A DNA stretch of 64,000 nucleotides from Gracilaria gracilis (taxonomy: Eukaryota > Rhodophyta > Florideophyceae > Gracilariales > Gracilariaceae), in the NCBI GenBank assembly GCA_030374805.1, contig JARGSG010000076.1, positions 124,001 to 188,000 on the forward strand, in the 5' to 3' direction. The position numbers and the translations under genes were made by a program. Below are positions 8,083 through 18,149 of the stretch, piece after piece (position 1 is the stretch's first letter; each line of letters opens with the position of its first letter). The notes under the pieces are model-generated. The model ran no database searches. It had not been told where the DNA came from and worked only from the letters and a program-made list of their open reading frames with translations.

Positions 8083-11000
8083 TTACCCATCATTCGGCAT
8101 GTCCTCTCCCTTGCGGTTCCAGGAGCTTACCCTGAAGTGGTGTGGTATGGCTGAGGGCAGCTCGGTGGTTTCGCCATCGGCGCCCCAGCCATACCAACTT
8201 ACGGTGTACTTCAGACCATCTGGGGTACGGCGGTGACCTACCAGGCGTTCCACTGGGAACTCATTAGAGACCTGAGATGGTATCGTTTCACCACTTTGGT
8301 TTAGGTGAGCATCGGTACCACTAGGGGTAGGTGTTTCTTCTGAAGGAGCAACCGTAATCCCTGCGGGTGGTACGTAGTCTGGGTCGTCACCCTGTGCGTC
8401 ATCATTGATCTCGATGGGTGTGCCGTCTTCCCGGGGCTGAGTCCTCAGGGCAACCGCTTGTGGGTCACGCGCGGATTCTCCGCGTTCCTTCCTGGACTGA
8501 ACCGTTCGAGGTGCAACCGTGATTCGGTCAATAGAGATCGTATTCTCTACACCATCTTGGTTCACCGTCACCGTGTGGTCGGTTGACCGAACTACCTTGA
8601 AAGGTCCCGATGATATCGGAAGAAACTTCGAATTGATATATCTATCAATAGCTTCATCATCGGCTTCATCACCCGGTCGTGGCTTAGCTCCGTTCGGAGG
8701 GTGGTCAATAAAGACATATTGACCCGGCGTAGCCGTTACCACTTGGGTTACCTTTCGGTCGTAGTCCTCCTTGTACCGCTTCTGGGATGGTGTGAGCTTG
8801 CTCTCAGCATACTTGAGAGCTCGTCTCAACCTCAAAAGGGTATTCCGTTTGACCTGTGACGGTGTGAGCGCTCCGGCGGCTTCTTGTCCTAATGGGTTCC
8901 CTTCAATAACAATACCTGGTGGGTGTCTTGACAGTATCAGATCGAACGGCGTAGTTTGCGTCGCTCGATGAACCTGAAGGTTATATGCATATGTCAAGGG
9001 CTGCACGAGCTCGTCCCAACCAGTTTGGTGTTCTTCCGTATAATGTCGCAGCCTAGATACCAGTGCTCGGTTAAAGCGCTCCACTTGCCCATTCGTTTGC
9101 GGATGATAGGCAGTAGTGAAGTAGTGCTTAATACCCAAGAGGTTACAAACAGCTTCAAAGTACTTCGAAGCTAAGTTCGAACCATTGTCGGTAAGTAGAT
9201 AAAGCGGTGCACCATACGGGTGGATCCAATTGTTCAAGAACGCCACCGCGAGGGTCGTAGATTTCGTGTCCTTCAAGGGTATCGCTCGCGTGAGCTTCGA
9301 GAACCTGTCGGTGATTACGATGATGTACTGATACCCCCTTGTGGTTTTTGGTAATGGACCCAGAAGGTCTATTGGGACGAACTCGAGAGGACCCGCTGCA
9401 AGGAATAACTTCAAGTATTTCCTGTGCTTCCGGAGACCTCCATGGGTACGTACGCAAGATTCACATTGAGCTACAAAGGTATATACATCATTAGCCATAT
9501 GAGGCCAGTAGTACCCTTGCCTCAAGGTGTAGTACATTCTCGTACCTCCATGGTGTCCTGATAGCCTTGGGTAGTGGGCCAGGTACAGCACCCGAGGGCG
9601 CAGCACCTTGGGCACCACCTTCTGAAGGGAACCATCAATAGGAGCTCGCCTCACCTGGAAAAGATTTCGGTCGACGTCAAAGTTTGAGTCTTTCATACCT
9701 ACTTGTTCTATGAGAGAGCGACAATAAACATCGTTTGCTTGCTCTCTTAGGAATTCCTCGCGGGTAATTGGCATGACGTCTGTTTCCTCGGGGGCGAGTA
9801 TTTCCCGAGCGATGGCATCACTAAACCACGTATCCTCTTCGGGTAGAGTCCAGTAACCTTCTAAGGTATCATCATCAGGGTTGGTAGAGATGGTAAAGCA
9901 TGGGATATCATCCTCTACCGGCTCGGTGTCCAAACCATCTGCGGTAATGCAAAACATCGCGTCTGCGACATTGTGCTTGATACCTGGACGGTACTGTACG
10001 TCATACTCGAACTCTGAAAGTCGTAACCGCCATCGGGCAAGTCTGCCTGATGCATCGGCCAGACCCAGTATCCACCGTAGGGCATCATGGTCGGTTCGAA
10101 GCGTGAACCTTTCACCATATAGGTAGGGACGGAGCATCAACATGCTCCAGACCACTGCCAGACATTCCTTTTCGGTTGTTGTGTAGTTCTTTTCTGCAGC
10201 GTGCAAAGCACGGCTCCAGTACCCTATAGGTAGTTTGTCGCCGTTTTCTTGCTCCTGCATAAGACAACAACCAATTTGGGCGTCCGAGGCGTCAGTATCC
10301 AACGTGTATCGTAAACCAGCTTTGGGTAATGCCAAGATGGGAGGTGTCAAGAGCGCATGTTTCAGCGCCTCGAACGCATCCATTTCCTCATTGGTAAGAC
10401 ATTCAAACCTTGTAGGTTGACCTTTCAGCAGCTTCCTGTTGAGGGGAGCCGCTATCTTGGCAAATCCCTTGATAAACCGGCGGTACACATTGCACGAACC
10501 TATAAAGGATCGGATTTCCGTCTGGGACGTGGGCGGCTTCGCCTCCTGCACGGCCCGGATATTCCGCGGCGTGACTTCTAACCTCCCAGGGCTGATGATA
10601 TGACCAAGGTATTCTACCTCTTTGGTGAAGAATTCGCACTTGCGGAGCTTCAACGTTACTCCAGATTCCCTCAAAATGTTCAAAACTTCCCTAACATGGT
10701 GGAAATGTTGCTCTACCGTTCTGGAATATATGATTACATCGTCGATGTATACCAGAGCGGTTCTCCACTTCACCTTCGAAAGGATTATATCTATCGCCCT
10801 CTGAAAGGTAGCCGGGGCATTCCGCAACCCAAAGGGCATACGCGTAAAGCGGAATAACCCAGCGTGGCAAGTAAACGTAGTTTTGTCCTTGTCCTCTTCC
10901 CTGATAGGTACCTGCCAATAACCAAAATTGGCATCGAGCGTAGTAAAGATCTTGGCGTTGCCCAACGAATCTATACACTCGTCCATTCTAGGTATTGGGT

Positions 11001-12303
11001 ACGAATCCGTAATGGTCATACTATTCAGTCTTCTGTAGTTCACACAGAACCGCATACGGGTATCATTCTTCTTTGTGACGAGAACCACAGGGCTGGCCCA
11101 GTCCGCATTTGCTGGTTCTATGACACCTAAACGGAGCATTCTCTCGACCTCATTGAGCTCAACCTCACGGGCTTTTGGACCTGCACGGTAAGGCTGCTGG
11201 TAAATGGGTTTCCAGCCAGGCACCCTATCAATACGGTGCTCTGTAGCCTCAATTTGGCCTAACCGGCCGGACCACATGGGTTCAAATTCTTCTAAGAGAC
11301 TGAGGATCCGGTCTCGGAGAGCCTGGTTCTCCGCACCGATCTGGACTTTCTCTCTCCAATTCCGCACTGGTTCCAGTTCCATAGTCTTCTCTTGATCTCC
11401 AACCTTAAAGGTATTGGCGATCTTCTGTTCCATTTTGGTGTTTGTCGATAACGGGGGCACATATGCACGGTATGGCGCATCTGTTCCTCCCCCTTCCTTA
11501 GAGGTGGCGGCCTCGCCCAGCCTATTAGGTGAGACCGTGAAAACACCTTGTGGTGCCGGCAATGCGATTCCAATAGTGGTATTCTTGGGTAACTTAACAA
11601 TGTGATTGCTAAAGTTACTCAAGTACACCTTGAAGGATTGATTAGGGATGTTGTCGATAATTCCGTTTGCCATCAAGGCGAGATGTCTTTCTGCCAACCT
11701 AGGATGGTTCTGTAGCATTACCAGTCCTGGAACTGCGCATGAGACATTCACTACCATTTGGGTCATAGCCGGAATTGAAACCAATCTGGTGAGCCGTATC
11801 TTGTTTGAGACCGTTTCGGTGGGTGTATTGGACCTCGGCTTCTGACGCCAACCATGTTTGGTCTGCGTATTACCCAGTATGGCAATACGACCACCTTGAC
11901 GGAGAGCGACCATTCGGGACCCTGGCAAAATTGCCTTGACATGTCTGTCAATAAAGTTGGTCCCGAGGATACAGTCTGTCGCCAGACGATCCACCACAAA
12001 GAAATTGAGCTTCACCTTCAAGGTTCCAAGTTGTACCACAGTGGTAAACCTTCCTCTAAGGTGCAGTGGGCGCTCGCTAGCGTCCACCAGCGGGTTGATA
12101 GTCGGGGCAGGTCGAATGTTCCGCAAGACCGCATCGGGTATGACGCGAGCGTTTAGCACATTCGGACGGGCGCCGGTATCGAGTACACACGCAACGGGAA
12201 CCTGTAGGTAATTGAGAAAGCTTACTGAAGCATTAACTTTATAGTTATTGTACTTCATCGGACACACCACATTGGGTACATCTGATTCTTTTTTTTCCAC
12301 CAT
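8083..12303 (-). CDS. pol: Pol polyprotein of A1 (protease, RT, RNase H, integrase, chromodomain)
   Basis: A single frame of 1406 residues. The aspartic protease has D42-T-G; reverse transcriptase has Y-I-D-D at 519-522; RNase H follows (L-D-T-D-A-S-D); integrase has an H-H-C-C zinc domain ending Q-C-E-S-C and a catalytic D979-D1039-E1075 triad with the usual 35 residues between the last two. The C-terminus, after a Ser/Pro/Thr-rich linker, carries a chromodomain (V-E-R-L-V-G-H-R ... Y-T-V-S-W-Y-G-W), marking it as a chromovirus-type Ty3/gypsy element. It makes the enzymes for reverse transcription and chromatin-directed integration. It looks whole. Confidence 0.97.
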   Translation of the reverse strand: MVEKKESDVPNVVCPMKYNNYKVNASVSFLNYLQVPVACVLDTGARPNVLNARVIPDAVLRNIRPAPTINPLVDASERPLHLRGRFTTVVQLGTLKVKLNFFVVDRLATDCILGTNFIDRHVKAILPGSRMVALRQGGRIAILGNTQTKHGWRQKPRSNTPTETVSNKIRLTRLVSIPAMTQMVVNVSCAVPGLVMLQNHPRLAERHLALMANGIIDNIPNQSFKVYLSNFSNHIVKLPKNTTIGIALPAPQGVFTVSPNRLGEAATSKEGGGTDAPYRAYVPPLSTNTKMEQKIANTFKVGDQEKTMELEPVRNWREKVQIGAENQALRDRILSLLEEFEPMWSGRLGQIEATEHRIDRVPGWKPIYQQPYRAGPKAREVELNEVERMLRLGVIEPANADWASPVVLVTKKNDTRMRFCVNYRRLNSMTITDSYPIPRMDECIDSLGNAKIFTTLDANFGYWQVPIREEDKDKTTFTCHAGLFRFTRMPFGLRNAPATFQRAIDIILSKVKWRTALVYIDDVIIYSRTVEQHFHHVREVLNILRESGVTLKLRKCEFFTKEVEYLGHIISPGRLEVTPRNIRAVQEAKPPTSQTEIRSFIGSCNVYRRFIKGFAKIAAPLNRKLLKGQPTRFECLTNEEMDAFEALKHALLTPPILALPKAGLRYTLDTDASDAQIGCCLMQEQENGDKLPIGYWSRALHAAEKNYTTTEKECLAVVWSMLMLRPYLYGERFTLRTDHDALRWILGLADASGRLARWRLRLSEFEYDVQYRPGIKHNVADAMFCITADGLDTEPVEDDIPCFTISTNPDDDTLEGYWTLPEEDTWFSDAIAREILAPEETDVMPITREEFLREQANDVYCRSLIEQVGMKDSNFDVDRNLFQVRRAPIDGSLQKVVPKVLRPRVLYLAHYPRLSGHHGGTRMYYTLRQGYYWPHMANDVYTFVAQCESCVRTHGGLRKHRKYLKLFLAAGPLEFVPIDLLGPLPKTTRGYQYIIVITDRFSKLTRAIPLKDTKSTTLAVAFLNNWIHPYGAPLYLLTDNGSNLASKYFEAVCNLLGIKHYFTTAYHPQTNGQVERFNRALVSRLRHYTEEHQTGWDELVQPLTYAYNLQVHRATQTTPFDLILSRHPPGIVIEGNPLGQEAAGALTPSQVKRNTLLRLRRALKYAESKLTPSQKRYKEDYDRKVTQVVTATPGQYVFIDHPPNGAKPRPGDEADDEAIDRYINSKFLPISSGPFKVVRSTDHTVTVNQDGVENTISIDRITVAPRTVQSRKERGESARDPQAVALRTQPREDGTPIEINDDAQGDDPDYVPPAGITVAPSEETPTPSGTDAHLNQSGETIPSQVSNEFPVERLVGHRRTPDGLKYTVSWYGWGADGETTELPSAIPHHFRVSSWNRKGEDMPNDG

Positions 12304-12359
12304 TAAGGTTTCCCGTTCCGGTATCGACGGGCCTTCCTATTCACGGTTAGGGGTGGCTC

Positions 12360-13466
12360 CTACGCTAACCGTTCGGTGTTTTGCTGCTCCTCCTGAGCGG
12401 GACTGTCCTTCCCCAAGATTGGTGTTTCCTCGACGAGATGAACCTGGGATGGTGATGGTTGAGCTTGTACCCTTTTTCCAGATCCATATAGGTTACGGTG
12501 GTTTTGCTGCCTGGCACTGATCACATGTTCGCGCACCCCTGGGGGTATTTTGTCACATCTGTTCGCCAGATGGTCTGGCGATAAGCAGAGCCAGCAGACC
12601 AATCTACCTGTCTGGGGATCACGCATTGCCATCGAGGTAGGTCGGGCAACCGGATTGGTCGGTGCCATAGCATACGAAGATACTTGCGAACCACCCGTTG
12701 AGGTTTGTTGAGTGCTCGCCGCACTTGGTGGCGACCTTACCGAAGCTGGTGGTACTGTCGACGACCAATTACCAATGGAGGTGGCTCGTGACTGAGCCTG
12801 CGGCGCAGTCACGAGATGAACCGCCATCCCTGTTGGTACGCGAATGAGCGAACCACCCTCTGAGGTAGTGCTTTCTTCTAGCTCCAATATTGACCGTTTC
12901 GGTTTATCCTTTGAGGTATGGGACGCCGACGGCTTCTTTCCGTGACGGAGAGTGTCGCCTAGTCCCTGGGCATAACGGGCAAGCCCATTATAGTCCACCT
13001 TACGGTTGTTCGCCAGGTAGTTGCGTACCTGCGAATGGATCGCTTTGTCGACATTGTCGGCGAAAAGCGACTTTAACCTACTAGTGGTAAAGACATTACC
13101 GCATCTGGTGGCCAGATTCCAAAGGCCCAACGAGAATTCCATTTCGGTTTGGCTGGAGCGCTGGCGATATGCCTGCACCTCAGCGTAACCTTCTTGGATA
13201 ACCTCATCGGTAGCGTAAGTTTCCAACATGAAATTAACCACTTCTGGGTACGTCTCTAACATCTCTGTTGCCTCTTCGTCAACCGCCAGGGTATTTCCAC
13301 GAAGCCTGCCTTGCAGCAAGCGGTAAACTTGACCTTTAAGGTAAAAACGGAATAACCACATGGCAGCACCTTCGGAAAAACCATTTTGGTCACATGCAAT
13401 CTTGAACTTCTGCAGAAACTCAATTACCGCAATGGGATCATCACCTGTGAAGGTCGTATCACCCAT
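12360..13466 (-). CDS. gag: Gag capsid and zinc-knuckle part of A1
   Basis: 368 residues. The capsid-like core begins F-T-G-D-D-P-I-A-V-I-E-F-L and runs to about residue 190, rich in helix and Trp. The nucleocapsid zinc knuckle C291-x2-C-x4-H-x4-C304 follows. A Ser/Thr/Gln-rich linker separates them. It ends about 60 bp before pol. The same capsid pattern (G-x-D-P-I-x-V-x-x-F-L) occurs in gag of A2, B and C. Confidence 0.9.
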   Translation of the reverse strand: MGDTTFTGDDPIAVIEFLQKFKIACDQNGFSEGAAMWLFRFYLKGQVYRLLQGRLRGNTLAVDEEATEMLETYPEVVNFMLETYATDEVIQEGYAEVQAYRQRSSQTEMEFSLGLWNLATRCGNVFTTSRLKSLFADNVDKAIHSQVRNYLANNRKVDYNGLARYAQGLGDTLRHGKKPSASHTSKDKPKRSILELEESTTSEGGSLIRVPTGMAVHLVTAPQAQSRATSIGNWSSTVPPASVRSPPSAASTQQTSTGGSQVSSYAMAPTNPVARPTSMAMRDPQTGRLVCWLCLSPDHLANRCDKIPPGVREHVISARQQNHRNLYGSGKRVQAQPSPSQVHLVEETPILGKDSPAQEEQQNTERLA

Positions 13467-13603
13467 TTAGAACCTGAGCTTCTTATGGTGCTTGGGGATC
13501 TTCTGCGCAACCTCTTGGGTGTTAGCAGAGGATCAGTTTCTCAACCGATATGACCTATAATCAACCGCTTTGGTGAACAGATCGTTCAGCGGCTGACGCA
13601 CCT

Positions 13604-14573
13604 CTAGGGTTGTATCGGTGTCCGAATCCCAGTCGGACGACTCATACCGTTTCTTCTTACCTTTACGGTTTCTTTTTGACGACTTCTTCGCCAACCGGTT
13701 CGGTTTCTTCTTGCGTCTACCTTTACGGTCATCATCCGACGATGAACCAGTATCGGTATCGGAGCTCGAGGAATGGGGGTCAGAGTCGTAGCCGCGATTC
13801 TTTCCCTTTTTCCTCCTCCTTTCTTTACCCTTGCGGTTTCTTCTTCGTCACCCCTCTTCTGGGTCAGACGAATCGTCCTCAGGTCCACCAGTCTTGGTGT
13901 CCTTTCGAAAGTTACCTCCAATGGGTGGCAAGTACACGTCTCGAGGGCCCATCTCTATATGGTCCTCTTGACCTTGCCTTAAAGCTTGTGGGTACGCACT
14001 ATCGGCCGGAATTGGCTTGATTGGTGCGGAAGAACCGGCAGGGATCCCTTGTGGTATGCGAGTAACCATCTTCACCCCAGGGGTTTTTGTTTCCGCCATT
14101 CCTTCGGAAACCCAAAGGTCTTGAACCACTCGGTAGATATGCTCCCGGGCACCCGTTAAGAGGTATGTTTCAACCAATTTAGGTATGCGTTGAGAGAGCT
14201 CATGCATGGCTCGATAAACCACCAAACGGGTAACGGCGTCCATGTCCATTGAGGTCATAGCTTCATTAACCGTAGCGGTGAAAAGAGCTTTCGCTCGATC
14301 TTCCAATTGGGGCCAAAGGTCCTCAACCGTTGTCGGCAATTCCTTATTAGGTTAAGGAGCCAACGGTGGCTGAGTGCCCGTATCCTTTGAGGTTCCGGCC
14401 CGAGGTTGCCGAAGCAGGTCCTCGGGATTATCCAGAATGGGTTTAGCGGTCGAAGCCGCAGCAGAACTCTTGTGGCTAGGTGGCGCGCTTGAGCCACGAG
14501 TAATCCTTGTAGGTCTTTCCATAGTGACCAATAGTGGTATCCAATTGCTTCGCGAGTATTCCCACGAAACCAA
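13604..14573 (-). CDS. gag: N-terminal gag region of A1
   Basis: Three neighbouring frames cover this stretch: a Ser/Pro-rich leader, a helical section (13848-14339) containing M-G-P-R-D-V-Y-L-P-P, and a Lys/Arg/Asp-rich low-complexity section. The same order, ending in Asp/Ser/Arg-rich sequence before the capsid, is found in B gag. The region is broken in this copy. Confidence 0.7.
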
Positions 14574-14650
14574 ATAGGTGTGTGAACTTCCAGAATCCTT
14601 TCGAATGTCCTCTGTTTACCAGTAAAGGTACGACAAAAACCAAGAAACTT

Positions 14651-14666
14651 CTAAGTCGGGAGACCA
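14651..14666 (-). other. Primer binding site of A1
   Basis: On the sense strand TGGTCTCCCGACTTAG starts 3 bp after the 5' LTR, beginning with the TGG expected to pair with a tRNA CCA end. The identical 16-mer follows the 5' LTR of element B. The tRNA is not identified. Confidence 0.75.
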
Positions 14667-14669
14667 AAA

Positions 14670-15177
14670 TGTCGTACAAATACCGATAAGGTGTGGGGTC
14701 CGCCTGGTAGTGGGAGCGCACGAGGGCTCAACCTAAAGGGGAAAAACACACAACCAATATGGTAGTAGAGCACCTGAAACCCGCAAGGGCAAACGGCGGA
14801 TCAACTAGTCTAGACCGTGTAGGTGTACGGTAGTAGACGTCGACGCGCGGTAAAACCTGAATAGTAATAGAGTAGCAAGGGACCAAGATGGTATAGTTAC
14901 TGCCCTAATGGTGCCTGACTTCACAATACCCAAGGGGGAATGCGAGGTGCACCACAATATATACAAGGTGCACCGACGCCGATCTCCCATGTGGGCATGA
15001 CGTCATCGGCTGCACCCATGACCTACTGTCATGGGCCAGCAATGCTAAGCTATCCTAAACTATAAATTAGAAATTAGAAATTATAAAATACAGAATACCA
15101 ATTGGGTACAGTGTAGCCAGCAAGGCGCACCAGTAGGCCCACGTGGCACCAACCCATTGAGGTCTCATTGTACTACA
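14670..15177 (-). repeat. 5' LTR of A1
   Basis: 508 bp, about 14 differences from 3570-4077. It has the same TGACGTCA (14998-15005) and TATATATT-type box as the other copies. It is followed on the right by the duplicated TTTTA. Confidence 0.95.
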
Positions 15178-15601
15178 TTTTATAATTCCTAAATTTCTAA
15201 TTTCTAATTTAGTTTAGCTTAACATTGCTGGCTCATGACAGTAGGTCATGGGCACAGCCGATGACTTCATGCCCGCATGGGAGACCGGCGTTGGTGCACC
15301 TTGTATATATTGTGGTGCATCTCGTCTTCCCCTTGGGTATTGTGAAGTCAGGCACCATTAGGACAGAAACTATACCATCTTAGTCACTTGCTACTTTACT
15401 CTATTACTATTCACGTTTTACCGCACGTCGACGTCTTCTACCGTATACCTATATGATCTAGACTAGTTGCTCCGCCGTTTGCCGCGGCGGGTTTCAGGTT
15501 CCCTACTACCATATTGGTTCTGTGTTTTTCCCTTTTAGGTTGAACCCTCGCGCACTCCCCCTACCAAGCGGACCCCGCACCTTATCGGTATTTGTACGAC
15601 A
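15178..15601 (+). mobile_element. 5' LTR of older element A2, right part
   Basis: This resumes the LTR cut at 3569 and ends GGTATTTGTACGACA, the complement of the start of the A1 LTR in + reading. Together the parts give about one LTR length. Because A1 and A2 lie in opposite orientations, adjacent LTR sequences form a long inverted repeat around 15178 and around 3570. Confidence 0.9.
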
Positions 15602-16735
15602 TCTACCACCAGGCACGACCACGGGCCTGCCAAGCGAGCGGCTTTCCCGCTTGCTAATCCGCAACCACCGGTATCGATATTACTTGCCCGTTTGGGGGAG
15701 GTGACATCGTTGCTCTCCCATCGGTTTCGTACCTCCCCTACAGGTTTTGTCAAACCACCTCCGTTCGGTGTGTTACCATTGCGCGCCCACGTTTTAGTCG
15801 GTTCCCTCCGTACCTACAAGGTTTAAGGCAAGGTCAACAGGGTTTAGTATAAAAAGATGGGCCCTCGAGACGTGTACTTCCCACCCATTGAAGGTAACGT
15901 TCGAAAGTACACCAAGATTGGTGGACCTGAGGACGATTCGTCTGACCCAGAAGAGGGGCGATGAAGAAGAAACCGCAAGGGTAAAGAAAGGAGGAGGAAA
16001 AAGGGAAAGAATCGCAGCTACGACCCTGACCCCAATTCCTCGAGCTCCGATACCGATACTGGTTCATCGTCGGATGGTGACCGTAAAGGTAGACGAAAGA
16101 AGAAACCGAACAGGTTGGCGAAGAAGTCATAAAAGAGAAACCGTAAAGGCAAGAAGAAACTGTACGAGTCGTCAGACTCGGATTTGGACACAGATACAAC
16201 CCTAGAGGTGCGTCAGCCGCTGAACGATCTGTTTACCAAAGCGGTCGATTATAGGTCATGTCGGTTGAGAAACCGATTCTCTGCCTACACCCAAGAGGTT
16301 GCGCAAAAGATCACCAAGCACCACAAGAAGCTCAGCTTCCAGATGGGTGATACTACCTTCACAGGTGATGATCCCATAGTGGTAATTGGGTTTCTATAGA
16401 ATTTCAAGATTGTACATCACCAAAATGGTGTTTCCGAAGGTGCTGCCATGTGGTTATTCCAGTTTTACCTAAAAGGCCAAGCTTACCACTTGCTGCAATG
16501 CAGGCTTCGTGGAAATACCCTGGCGGTTGATGAAGAGGGATCGGAGATGTTAGACACGTACCCAGAAGTGGTGAATTTCATGTTGGAAACTTACGCAATC
16601 GATGAGGTTATCCAAGAAGGTTACGCTGATGGGCAAACATATCGCCAGCGCTCTATCCAAACCGAAATGGAATTCTCGTTGGGCCTTTGGAATCTGGCCA
16701 CCCGATGCGGTAATGTTTTTACCACTAGTAGGTTA
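15602..16735 (+). mobile_element. gag: Internal remnant of A2 (gag region)
   Basis: From about 15800 the sequence matches the A1 gag region: M-G-P-R-D-V-Y at 15857, the Lys/Arg-rich section, and the capsid start at 16344 (G-D-T-T-F-T-G-D-D-P-I). The homology stops near 16735, and no pol or second LTR follows, so A2 is a truncated fossil with several breaks. The first 200 bp do not align with A1. Confidence 0.85.
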
Positions 16736-17480
16736 CGAGCTAACAGGTGTAGAAACAAAGAAGTCAGATCTTTGCGGTGACGAAGTCGATGTTCACGACA
16801 CAGAAGTTAGTCGGAGGCAAACTGCAGTAGGGACATGGACCTTGGCTCTCAAGGCGACGATCAGAGCCAGAACTGGAGAAAAACGGCGACACCGGTATGC
16901 GAGGGAGCCATACCTGCACGATACGGGAGAAGAACACAAATACACACGTGGCTAAAAAGACAAATCACCGGTGAACGTGCGGGAAGCTCCACGAGGTGGG
17001 TGACTGGTCCTGCGCAAGGAGTCGGCTCTCCGCGAAAAGTTACAGAGTATTAGGGGTTTTTGAGTCAGAGCCGAACACTCGTATGTTAGTGTTTACTTGA
17101 CCGGGATGGCCCGAGATCACAAAGGTATATAATACGCGACAACCATCCTACTGTAAGGTCGTGCACCAAATAAAGTAAATTACATCTACAAATTCTGCTA
17201 CGAAGGAGACCATGCACACGCATACGTGTATTATTTGTACTCATCTTGCCAAAGGTGCAAGGTCCAGTTTGGATGCCATCAACCCGTACGGAAGGTCCAA
17301 TATCTCCTCATATAGAGAGCGAAGTCCTACTCCCACTGATGAGGCATATATGACCCGTAAAAATGTCTAAGTACCGCGAATCGCGTTGCTCTACATTGTT
17401 GACGTTTTTCTTTGTAACTACTGTAAAGAAAGTATGGATGATTTACAAGAAGAATTAAGTTCTATGTATTGATCATTACT
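16736..17480 (+). other. LTR-like promoter and poly(A) signals
   Basis: No gene is recognised. TATATAATA at 17126-17134 is followed 35 bp later by AATAAA at 17169-17174, and TGTTAGT lies upstream at 17084. Such a compact layout is typical of a small LTR, perhaps of a copia element. No second copy is found in the window, so the call is weak. Confidence 0.3.
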
Positions 17481-17489
17481 TCTACATGC

Positions 17490-18030
17490 GATGGCGGTAG
17501 TGGGGTTTCACAGACGATTATGATGCGGTGCGGCAATGGCGATAGTGCGATGCTGGCAGTGTTGATGGTGCGGTGACGAACACACTAAAAGTGCGGTGGA
17601 AACGATGATAGGGGTGCTATAACTGCGACAGTGGTGTTGCGGTGGCGGCGACGATGGTGGTGTGGAGACGATGAAAGTGGTGGTGCGGTGGTGGTAATGG
17701 TGGTGCTGTGGTGGCGGCGACGGTGTTGATTCCGGTTTGTTTGACGATGAGGGTGCGGTGGCGGCGACGGTGTTGATCCGGTTTTTTTGACGATGAGGGT
17801 GCGGTGGCGGCGACGGTGGTGATGCGGTGTGGTTGACGATGGGGTTGCGTTGGCGGCAACGTCAGGGATGCGGCAACGACGATGATGGTGGTCCGGGGGA
17901 GGCGAAGGGGGTGGTGCAGTAGCTGCGACATTAGAAGTGTGGTGGTAACGATTATAGCAGTGCGGTAACGGCGACAGTGGTGGTGCGGTGACAGGAATGG
18001 AGGAGGCGCGGTGACGACAGCGATGTCATA
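17490..18030. repeat. GGTGGCGGC-rich minisatellite
   Basis: The stretch is built of GGTGGTGCGGTGGCGGCGACGG-like words. Its core holds four tandem units starting GTGGCGGCGACGG or a variant at 17711, 17758, 17804 and 17850, a period of 46-47 bp that includes GTTTGACGATGAGG. The Pro/His/Thr-rich frame on the minus strand is a by-product. Confidence 0.85.
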
Positions 18031-18149
18031 CATAGCTTGGTTTGAATAACACGCGCCTTGTGTAGCGTGACGTTATGTCGCCGACGTCATCACGTTGCTG
18101 TAGTACACATTGTGCAACAAGTCTGGAGCAGCAGCAGGGCTATAAACGC

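Larger units (their letters stand above)
3570..15177 (-). mobile_element. Ty3/gypsy chromodomain element A1, complete LTR to LTR
   Basis: This 11,608-bp element is bounded by two 508-bp LTRs and by the 5-bp target duplication TTTTA (3565-3569 and 15178-15182). Order on the minus strand: 5' LTR, primer site, gag region, pol with chromodomain, non-coding module, antisense ORF region, polypurine tract, 3' LTR. The LTRs differ at about 14 of 508 positions by hand count (near 3%), so it is fairly young. Pol is one open frame and looks whole; the gag region lies in several frames, with perhaps three breaks. It sits in the LTR of an older member of its own family. Confidence 0.95.

Noticed and set aside
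8519-12520. Many short + strand frames
   Set aside because: They are shadows opposite the intact A1 pol and gag frames.
17617-18033. Pro/His/Thr-rich minus frame
   Set aside because: Created by the GGTGGCGGC minisatellite.
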